From: Pseudomonadota bacterium
GTDB lineage: Bacteria; Pseudomonadota; Alphaproteobacteria; Caulobacterales; Caulobacteraceae
Assembly (NCBI GenBank): GCA_023412655.1
Contig: JAEYNH010000027.1
Coordinates: forward strand, 1 to 15,120
Length of the DNA stretch: 15,120 nt
Reading direction: 5' to 3'
The translations under genes and the position numbers were made by a program. Under the pieces are notes generated by a model. That model had not been told where the DNA came from. It did not search any database and saw only the letters and a program-made list of their open reading frames with translations. Shown here piece by piece: positions 7,446 through 13,365 of this stretch. Within the stretch, counting starts at the first letter, position 1, and each line of letters opens with the position of its first letter.

Positions 7446-9386
7446 CTACCTGGCCTTGGGCCGGTAGGCCACCAGCGCATTCCCCGGCTGCTGGCCGAAC
7501 GAGGCGTAGCCCGAGTTGACGAACACCATCCCGTCGCCGGCGAACAGGCCCGCCGCATCGATGGAGCCGCCCGAGCCCGCGATGCCGTTCACCGCCTGGA
7601 ACGGCCGCGCGGTGTCATAGCTCGCCAGCACCTTGCCGGTGGCCGCCTCGAACACCCACAGCCGTCCGTCCAGGGATCCGGCCAGCAGGGCCCCGTCAAT
7701 CACCAGGGGCGCCGCCGACAGGCCGTACTTCTGGCCGCAGATGGGCATCCGGGCTTGGCGATCCCCGCTGCAGTCGGGGCTGGCGCGCCATTGCCAGGCG
7801 ATCTTGCCGCTGGCCACGTCGACCGCGTGCATCCCCGCGGCCGAGCGGTCGGCGGGCACGCCCGGATCGCTGATCGGGGCGAAGACATGCTTCCCATCGG
7901 TGGTGATGCCCCAGTGGACGCCGCCCAGGGCGTGGCCGAAGCCGAACTGGTGGCGCCACAGCTTGCGGCCGGTCTTGGGGTCCAAAGCCCACAGCTCGCC
8001 CGACTTCTGGCCGGCGAGGATCACGTCCTTGCCGCCCTTGCCGCGGAAGATCAGCGGGCCGCCGCCGAAGTCGTGGTCCAGCAGGACGCTGCCCTCGTTG
8101 GCGAAGAAGCAGTTGGGCTTCAGCGGCTGGCCGGGCGGCGGCGGGCCGATCGGGCACGACATGTTCCACACGTCGTTGGCCAAGGCCTGGAAGACCCACT
8201 TCTCCTTGCCCGTGTCGGCGTCGATGGCGATCACCGCGTCCGAGGTCTTGGTGGCCGGCGGCGAGGTGTTCTCGCCGGTGGCCGTGTAGATGACGTTGCG
8301 CTCGGCGTCATAGGCCGGGCTCGACCAGATCGGCGCGCCCGACGGGCCGTACATCTCGACCCCGGCCGAGTTCTTCCGGCCCAGCGCCTTGGCCGGCTCC
8401 ATGGTGTGCCAGGTCCACAGCGTCTTGCCGGTGGCCGCGTCCACCGCGACGATGTCGCCGTGGCTCTTGCAGCATTCGTGGGTCGGCCGCATCGCCGCGG
8501 CTACGTCCATGGCCGAGACGGGAACGATGATCTTGTCGCCGGCGAACAGCGGCGAACCGGACAGCGGGGAAGCCGGGTCGTGCTTGGGATCCACCCGCCA
8601 GACGATCTTGCCGGTTTTGGCCTCCAGGGCCACCAGCATGCCGGCGCTGTCGCCGCCCACCAGGCCCATGGGGCCGCCCTTGCCCAGTTGGCCGTAGGCC
8701 AGGCTGTTGCGCAGGCCGCTGGGCAGCTCCGTCGCCCACTTAAGACAGCCGGTCTGGGTGTCCAGGGCCACCACATAGCCGGCTTGGCCGGCGGGATAGA
8801 AGACGGTGTCGCCGACCACCACGCCGTTGCCCCGCAGGCCCGTCGTCTTGGGCATGGCGAAGGTCCAGGCGACCTCCAGGTTGGCGAGGTCGGCGGTCTT
8901 CAGGCCCGCCTGGGCGGCGGTCTGCCGGCGGGTGTTGTCCTGGTCGACTCCGAAGCCGACCTGCGCCGGCTTGGCCGTCAGGTTCACCGCGGCGCGCTCG
9001 GCCGGGCACTTGTTGTCGTCCAGCCAGCCCGTGCCCGCCGGGCCCTCGGGGGCGGCGAGATAGGCCACCAGGGCCCGCATCTGGTTCCGGTCCAGCTGGT
9101 CGCCGATGGGCTTCATCACCCCGGTAGTCAGCACGGTGGTGAGGGTCTGGGCGCTCATCTGCCGGATAGCCGACACGGGGGCGGCCCGGTCGCCCGGCGG
9201 GGGCTTGTCGTGACAGGCGGCGCAGTACTGTTCATAGACCGCCCGGCCCGGCGGCACGTCGTCGGTGGCCTGGGCCTGCGCCCCGCGGCCGAACCCCAGT
9301 CCGGCCCCCAGGCCCACGGCGAGGGCCGCCGTCGCAACCGCGGCCGCAGCCGTTCCGCCTCGCGCCACGCGCTTCCAGACGCCCAT
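7446..9386 (-). CDS. Secreted PQQ-dependent dehydrogenase with N-terminal cytochrome c (polyvinyl-alcohol-dehydrogenase type)
   Basis: The product has 646 residues. A signal peptide (about 1-39, ending AQAQA) is followed by a small cytochrome c domain with CAACH at 55-59 and a likely axial Met91 in GVMKPIG. The rest is a quinoprotein beta-propeller with repeated blade ends of the form A-x-D-x-x-T-G-K-x-x-W (for example near 207-216, 315-324, 388-396 and 468-476). Vicinal Cys305-Cys306 in HECCKSHGD resemble the disulfide ring that packs on PQQ in alcohol dehydrogenases. Domain order and the GENTSPP (371-377) and LDHDFGGGP (436-444) segments fit polyvinyl-alcohol dehydrogenase relatives, which oxidise secondary alcohols and pass electrons to the haem. 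The real substrate is unknown. A GGGGGG run (complement of 9393-9398) serves as ribosome site 6 bases before the ATG. No PQQ synthesis gene or partner hydrolase is nearby. Confidence 0.87.
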   Translation of the reverse strand: MGVWKRVARGGTAAAAVATAALAVGLGAGLGFGRGAQAQATDDVPPGRAVYEQYCAACHDKPPPGDRAAPVSAIRQMSAQTLTTVLTTGVMKPIGDQLDRNQMRALVAYLAAPEGPAGTGWLDDNKCPAERAAVNLTAKPAQVGFGVDQDNTRRQTAAQAGLKTADLANLEVAWTFAMPKTTGLRGNGVVVGDTVFYPAGQAGYVVALDTQTGCLKWATELPSGLRNSLAYGQLGKGGPMGLVGGDSAGMLVALEAKTGKIVWRVDPKHDPASPLSGSPLFAGDKIIVPVSAMDVAAAMRPTHECCKSHGDIVAVDAATGKTLWTWHTMEPAKALGRKNSAGVEMYGPSGAPIWSSPAYDAERNVIYTATGENTSPPATKTSDAVIAIDADTGKEKWVFQALANDVWNMSCPIGPPPPGQPLKPNCFFANEGSVLLDHDFGGGPLIFRGKGGKDVILAGQKSGELWALDPKTGRKLWRHQFGFGHALGGVHWGITTDGKHVFAPISDPGVPADRSAAGMHAVDVASGKIAWQWRASPDCSGDRQARMPICGQKYGLSAAPLVIDGALLAGSLDGRLWVFEAATGKVLASYDTARPFQAVNGIAGSGGSIDAAGLFAGDGMVFVNSGYASFGQQPGNALVAYRPKAR

Positions 9387-9514
9387 CGGTTTCCCCCCAA
9401 AACATACCGGCCGTTCGACGGCTCGCTCTCGGCGGAAGCTAAACTCCGACCGTTATGCCAAGATTGCCCCGTTGAAATCCGTAAGCACAAGTGGGTCTGT
9501 TGCGACCTGGACGT

Positions 9515-9543
9515 TTGCCGCGCGCCGCGCTTTCGGTTAGAGA
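9515..9543 (+). promoter_or_regulatory. Probable promoter of tRNA-Arg
   Basis: TTGCCG (9515-9520) and TAGAGA (9538-9543) are separated by 17 bases, and the -10 sits 17 bases before the tRNA 5' end. The -10 context GGTTAGAGA resembles alphaproteobacterial housekeeping promoters. This is inferred from spacing and similarity only. Confidence 0.4.
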
Positions 9544-9560
9544 GACCGCCCGCTGAAGAC

Positions 9561-9637
9561 GCACCCGTAGCTCAGCTGGATAGAGCGTTGCCCTCCGAAG
9601 GCAAAGGTCACACGTTCGAATCGTGTCGGGTGCGCCA
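9561..9637 (+). tRNA. tRNA-Arg, anticodon CCG
   Basis: A complete cloverleaf is readable. The acceptor stem is GCACCCG (9561-9567) with CGGGTGC (9627-9633), then discriminator G and an encoded CCA (9635-9637). The D arm contains GCTCAGCTGGATAGAGC. The anticodon stem is TTGCC/GGCAA around the loop CTCCGAA, giving anticodon CCG, which reads the arginine codon CGG. The T arm is ACACG/CGTGT with loop TTCGAAT. The length is 77 bases. Confidence 0.96.
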
Positions 9638-9696
9638 AAACCGCGGTGGCTGCTGCGGCACCGCTAAGCTGAAGCCGAGCGCGGCCACATATTGCA

Positions 9697-10590
9697 TTAC
9701 AATGGGCGTGATCGGATGAGCTCAATGAGCGCCCGAAGTCGCGACGGGATATGCCGCCTGCTGGCGAAGTAGAGGCACGGTCCCCGATAGGGCGGCGTCC
9801 AATCCTCCAGCACCGCCATCAGTCGGCCCGCGGCGATATGGTCCGCGACCGCCGGTTCAGCGATATAACAGAGGCCGGCGCCCGCCAGAGCCGCCTCAAG
9901 CATCAGGCCGCTTTCATCGAGTGTCAGCGTACCGGGCGCGTCGATCAGCACAGCCTGCCCCCGGCGCTCGAACTCCCAGCGGTAGAGCTTGCCGCTCGCC
10001 ATGCGTGCGCGGATGCAACGGTGGCGGTAAAGGTCGGCGGGCGTCTTCGGCACGCCCCACGCCTCGAAATATCCTGGCGCTCCGATGACCAGCGAACGGA
10101 TCTCCCGCAAAATCGGCACCGCGATCATGTCCGGCGGCACCGCCTCGGCGAGCCGTATGCCCGCATCGAAGCCCTGGCCCGTCACATCGACCAGCGCGCC
10201 TTCGGTGACGATCTCCAGTTCGACGCGAGGATAGAGGCGGGCATATTCGAGGAACAACGGCGTGAGTAACATCCGCGCCGCGCCTGGCGAGGTGTTGATC
10301 CGCAACGCCCCGGAGGGTTCGAGGCCATGCTCGCCGGCGTTTTCAAGCGCACCGTCGATGGCTGCCAGCGCTGGCCCGATTTCGGCGACGAAGCGTTCGC
10401 CTTCTGGCGAGAGCGCCACGCTGCGCGTCGTCCGGTTGAACAGGCGAACGCCGAGCCTTTCCTCCAGCGCCGCGACAGCGTGACTCAACGCCGAGGAGGA
10501 CAGGCCAAGTTCGCGCGCCGCCGCGCGGAAGCCGCCGAGTCGTGCGACGGCTGCGACGGCTTCCAGTTCGATCAGGCTCGCCTTGGCCAT
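9697..10590 (-). CDS. LysR-family transcriptional regulator
   Basis: The 297-residue protein has the full LysR layout. The N-terminal winged helix-turn-helix (about 3-62) includes GGFRAAARELGLSSSALSHAVAALEERLGVRLFNRTTRSVALSPEG. The effector-binding domain (about 90-292) includes GALRIN and GQGFDAGIRLAEAVPPDMIAVPI, typical of the CrgA-like group. It is divergent from the aldehyde dehydrogenase gene with a 103-base gap holding a LysR-type box, so it very likely controls that gene and itself; the inducer is unknown. The coding sequence uses more A/T-ending codons than flanking genes. It ends 59 bases after the tRNA-Arg gene. The ATG at 10590 gives the normal LysR N-terminus; the ribosome site is weak. 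Confidence 0.94.
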   Translation of the reverse strand: MAKASLIELEAVAAVARLGGFRAAARELGLSSSALSHAVAALEERLGVRLFNRTTRSVALSPEGERFVAEIGPALAAIDGALENAGEHGLEPSGALRINTSPGAARMLLTPLFLEYARLYPRVELEIVTEGALVDVTGQGFDAGIRLAEAVPPDMIAVPILREIRSLVIGAPGYFEAWGVPKTPADLYRHRCIRARMASGKLYRWEFERRGQAVLIDAPGTLTLDESGLMLEAALAGAGLCYIAEPAVADHIAAGRLMAVLEDWTPPYRGPCLYFASRRHIPSRLRALIELIRSRPL

Positions 10591-10630
10591 TGCGCGATAT
10601 TCTTCATCAGACTGTGCAGATATGGCCTGC

Positions 10631-10645
10631 TTATCCGATCAATAA
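10631..10645. promoter_or_regulatory. LysR-type box (T-N11-A) between regulator and aldehyde dehydrogenase
   Basis: TTATCCGATCAATAA has perfect TTAT/ATAA half sites seven bases apart and matches the T-N11-A rule for LysR-type operators. It lies 41 bases upstream of the regulator start and 48 bases upstream of the dehydrogenase start, the usual place for a shared operator. An overlapping dyad CGAT/ATCG (10636-10639 and 10645-10648) is also present. Binding is inferred. Confidence 0.55.
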
Positions 10646-10693
10646 TCGTGCGTCATATGGAACTCCGCTGATCACGAAGCGGAGCCACTCCCG

Positions 10694-12109
10694 ATGCGTA
10701 CTCTCGACAAGAATTACATCGACGGCGCTTTCGTCACCGCCCGGGGCGAGGAAGTCGCGCCTTTGTTCAACCCGGCCACGGAAGAGCAGATCGGCTCCGT
10801 CCGTCTTGGCGACGCCCGCGACGTCGATGCCGCCGTCGCTGCCGCGAAGCGCGCGTTTCCGGCGATGTCGCGCAGTTCTGCCGCCGAACGCATCGCCATG
10901 TTGAAGCGGCTGGCCGCCGCCGTCAGCGCGCGCGCCGACCAACTCGTCGCGACGATGGCTGAGGAATATGGCGCGCCCGCCGCTTTCACCGGCTTTGCGG
11001 TGCCCCACGCGGCATCAGTTTTCCTCGACATGGCAAAGGTGCTGGAGAGCTATAAGTTTCGCCGCATCATCGGCCGAGCCGAGGTGGAGATGCGCCCATC
11101 GGGCGTCGCGGCGGCGATCACCCCCTGGAACAGCAATTACGGGTTCATCTGCTCCAAGCTCGCCACCGCCATCGCGGCCGGCACGACGATCGTTATCAAG
11201 CCGTCGGAGATGAGTGCGCTCCAGACCCAGCTTCTCGCCGAATGCTTCCATGCAGCCGATCTGCCCCGCGGCGTGATCAACATCGTCAACGGCGCTGGCG
11301 CGGTGGCGGGCGCGGCTCTCAGCGCTCATCCGGACATCGCCAAGATCAGCTTCACCGGATCGACTGCCACGGGCCGCGCAATCATGGCTGCGGGCGCACA
11401 GGGCATCAAGCGCGTGACCCTGGAACTGGGAGGCAAAAGCCCGACAATCATCCTCGATGATGCCGATCTTGACGTCGCTATTCCGCAGGCGCTCATGCTG
11501 GGTCTCGGCAATAGCGGCCAGGCCTGCATCGACGGCACCCGTATCCTCGCGCCGCAGAGCCGGATGGACGAGATCCTTGCCCGGCTCAAGGCATCGACTG
11601 AAGCGCTCAAGGTCGGTCCCGGAGCCGATCCCGCCAACGACATCGGCCCGATGGTAAGCGAGAAGCAATGGGAGCGCGTCCAGTCCTATATCCGGCTGGG
11701 GCAGGAGGAAGGCGCAACCTTGCTCAGCGGTGGCGAAGGGCGGCCCGCCCATCTCGATCGCGGCTGGTTCGTCCGCCCGACGATCTTCGCGAACGTCACC
11801 AATCGGATGCGGATCGCGCGCGAGGAGATATTCGGCCCGGTGCTCTGCGTGATCCCCTATCGCGACGAGGCCGAGGCAATCGCGATCGCCAACGATACCG
11901 ACTATGGCCTGGCGGCTTATGTCCTTTCGTCCGACCTCGAGCGGGCGAAGCGCGTCGCGGGGCAGGTCGACGCCGGCCGCGTCGTGATCAACGCCGCGCC
12001 GCATGAGCCGCTCGCGCCGTTCGGCGGGTTCAAGCAATCGGGAATCGGGCGTGAGTTCGGTGCGTTCGGTCTTGAGGCCTTTCTCGAACCGCGCGCCATC
12101 ATCGCTTGA
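10694..12109 (+). CDS. NAD(P)+-dependent aldehyde dehydrogenase
   Basis: The 471-residue protein is a complete aldehyde dehydrogenase oxidising an aldehyde to its acid in the cytoplasm. Active-site features are the nucleophile Cys278 in NSGQACIDGTR, general base Glu244 in LELGGKSP, oxyanion Asn146 in TPWNSN, cofactor-binding Lys169 in IKPSE, FTGSTATG (220-227), and EEIFGPVL near 370. The ending APFGGFKQSGIGREFGAFGLEAFLE resembles the group containing 6-oxolauric-acid and succinoyl-semialdehyde-pyridine dehydrogenases, but the substrate cannot be read from this. GGAG (10681-10684) is the ribosome site, nine bases before the ATG. Codon use differs from neighbours: 9 of the first 40 codons end in A/T, versus 4 of 40 in dnaJ. 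It is regulated, by inference, by the divergent LysR gene. Confidence 0.94.
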   Translation: MRTLDKNYIDGAFVTARGEEVAPLFNPATEEQIGSVRLGDARDVDAAVAAAKRAFPAMSRSSAAERIAMLKRLAAAVSARADQLVATMAEEYGAPAAFTGFAVPHAASVFLDMAKVLESYKFRRIIGRAEVEMRPSGVAAAITPWNSNYGFICSKLATAIAAGTTIVIKPSEMSALQTQLLAECFHAADLPRGVINIVNGAGAVAGAALSAHPDIAKISFTGSTATGRAIMAAGAQGIKRVTLELGGKSPTIILDDADLDVAIPQALMLGLGNSGQACIDGTRILAPQSRMDEILARLKASTEALKVGPGADPANDIGPMVSEKQWERVQSYIRLGQEEGATLLSGGEGRPAHLDRGWFVRPTIFANVTNRMRIAREEIFGPVLCVIPYRDEAEAIAIANDTDYGLAAYVLSSDLERAKRVAGQVDAGRVVINAAPHEPLAPFGGFKQSGIGREFGAFGLEAFLEPRAIIA

Positions 12110-12126
12110 GGCGTATGGCGGGGCGC

Positions 12127-12168
12127 CCTGCTTCAACTTCGAAGCAGGCCGTCCTGCCCGTAGGCAGG
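12127..12168 (+). repeat. Two tandem hairpins sharing CCTGC/GCAGG arms after the aldehyde dehydrogenase
   Basis: The first hairpin is CCTGCTTC (12127-12134) with GAAGCAGG (12141-12148) and a 6-base loop. The second is CCTGCC (12153-12158) with GGCAGG (12163-12168) and loop CGTA. They start 18 bases after the dehydrogenase stop codon. They may terminate or protect that transcript; no T-run follows, so Rho-dependent or 3'-protection roles are as likely. The rest of the 12110-12291 gap shows nothing recognisable except a short stem (12273-12278 with 12288-12293) overlapping the stop of the convergent glycosyltransferase gene. Confidence 0.55.
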
Positions 12169-12291
12169 CGGTTCGTGGTTTCTGGAATTACCCGGGGCGG
12201 CGCCACAGTCGCGCAGATGGCGACCCATGCTCGTCATGGCTGTCCAGCGCGGTGCGCCCGTGATCCTTCCGGAGGCCGGCCGCACGGCGGC

Positions 12292-13104
12292 CTACCGGTC
12301 GATGGGGAAGCCCGGGGCCACCAGGGTGGCGAACACCTGGCCCGTCAGCTCGGCGGTCTCGCTGGAATAGCGCTTCTTCAGCCCCGTCAGGTCCCGGCGC
12401 ACCGCCGTCAGGTCGCGGTCCACGTACATCAGCCGCCGGAAGGCGTTCATCACCCGGTCGAAGGGGGCGTCGGCCTCGCTCTGGATCTGCGACTGGTCGG
12501 CTTCAGGCGCTACGGTGGTGACGAACGGGAAGCAGGCGCCGATCTTCAGCTTACCCGTCCGGCCCAGGTCGCGGAGGTAGAGGTCGTAGGGCAGGTCGAG
12601 CTCCGTCGCCGCCTGCAGGGCCGCGTGCAGCCGCCGCTTGGCCCCGCCCCGCACCGCATAGGCCGTGGCCCCGAAATAGGACGACTGCGCCAGGTCCAGC
12701 AGCATGAACTGCCCGGCGGCGGCCATGGCGTCGCGCCGGCTGGCGACCTTGGTCATCAGCGCCAGGTCGCAGATCGCCACGTCGGTGAAGACGATGTCGT
12801 AGTCCGAGGTCGCCAGCAGCTGGTCGAGCACTTGGAACGCCTGGGGCGCAAACACCGCATCGTCCTCGACCACGAACAGCGGGTCGTTGCTTTCGCGGTG
12901 CTTGGCCACGGCGCTGCGGTGGCTCTCGAAACAGGCCTTTTCAACCGGCGTGAGCGTCCCGCCGACATGGGCCACGTCCGCGGGGGTGCGCGCCTCGAAG
13001 CGGCTGAGGGCCCAGCCGTTGGCGTTCGCCGCCGCGAAGGAGGCCTCCAGGGCCGCCCGTCGGCTCGTGGCGTCGGCCAGGTTGATGAACACGCATTTCT
13101 TCAC
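12292..13104 (-). CDS. Glycosyltransferase family 25 protein (LPS/polysaccharide type)
   Basis: The 270-residue protein has the family-25 pattern: the opening VFINLADATSRR (5-16) with the INL...R nucleotide-sugar signature, LTPVEKACFESHRSA (51-65) with the conserved Glu-x-x-Cys-x-x-SH, and VVEDDAVF (78-85), whose acidic residues bind metal and sugar nucleotide. Then come SSYFGATAYAVRGGAKRRL (141-159) and LDLPYDLYL (169-177). Such enzymes add galactose or similar sugars to lipopolysaccharide or capsule; the donor and acceptor are unknown. The last 50 or so residues are charged and helical. The start is GTG at 13104 with ribosome site GAGGGG (complement of 13111-13116) six bases upstream; an overlapping out-of-frame ATG meets an immediate TGA. 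No other polysaccharide genes are near. It is divergent from the amidohydrolase gene. Confidence 0.85.
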   Translation of the reverse strand: MKKCVFINLADATSRRAALEASFAAANANGWALSRFEARTPADVAHVGGTLTPVEKACFESHRSAVAKHRESNDPLFVVEDDAVFAPQAFQVLDQLLATSDYDIVFTDVAICDLALMTKVASRRDAMAAAGQFMLLDLAQSSYFGATAYAVRGGAKRRLHAALQAATELDLPYDLYLRDLGRTGKLKIGACFPFVTTVAPEADQSQIQSEADAPFDRVMNAFRRLMYVDRDLTAVRRDLTGLKKRYSSETAELTGQVFATLVAPGFPIDR

Positions 13105-13138
13105 ATGACGCCCCTCTGTGGAATCGGCCCACCAGCCG

Positions 13139-13168
13139 GGGACCTAGGTCCCTGTGGCGACATGTCGC
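13139..13168. promoter_or_regulatory. Two tandem perfect palindromes upstream of the glycosyltransferase gene
   Basis: GGGACCTAGGTCCC (13139-13152) and GCGACATGTCGC (13157-13168) are perfect palindromes of 14 and 12 bases separated by four bases. They sit 35-64 bases upstream of the glycosyltransferase start and about 200 before the amidohydrolase, where repressor operators usually lie. Both are spacer-less dyads. The regulator is not identifiable. The rest of this 261-base gap shows no gene I can support. Confidence 0.5.
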
Positions 13169-13365
13169 AGTGAGGGCCTCCGCCCCGCCGGATCGGCCGT
13201 GCACGTCCCCGTCCCCATGGTGTCGCTATCATAGGCGCCCGCCGGAATGAACCGGGCCCGGGCGCGGCGCCTGAGCCACGCCGGGCAGAAACTTGCGCGC
13301 AATGGGTTGCGGCGCGCCGATGCGTGCGACAGACACCCCACGGCCGGGTATCGGGGGGCTTAAGT

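Noticed and set aside
9643..9664. GCGGTG/CACCGC stem after the tRNA as a terminator
   Set aside because: Only six pairs, no T-run after it, and such short stems are common in DNA this GC-rich.
7440..9719. A 759-codon plus-strand open frame opposite the PQQ dehydrogenase, crossing the tRNA gene
   Set aside because: It runs through a tRNA, has low-complexity Gly/Arg/Ala/His composition, and no recognisable domain; it is an antisense shadow.
9638..12291. A duplicated tRNA 3' end (attR) that would prove integration at tRNA-Arg
   Set aside because: I found no copy of the T-arm/acceptor end of the tRNA after the aldehyde dehydrogenase gene, and no integrase gene in the window.
12106..13173. A 355-codon plus-strand frame opposite the glycosyltransferase
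   Set aside because: The minus strand has clear family-25 motifs and a good ribosome site; this frame has neither.
13235..13265. GCGCCCG/CGGGCGC inverted repeat upstream of the amidohydrolase
   Set aside because: Seven-base G/C-only arms in a G/C-only stretch; not distinguishable from composition.
13144..13341. A 65-codon minus-strand frame in the glycosyltransferase-amidohydrolase gap
   Set aside because: Arg/Ala-rich with no ribosome site or familiar motif, and it overlaps the palindromes; not supportable as a gene.
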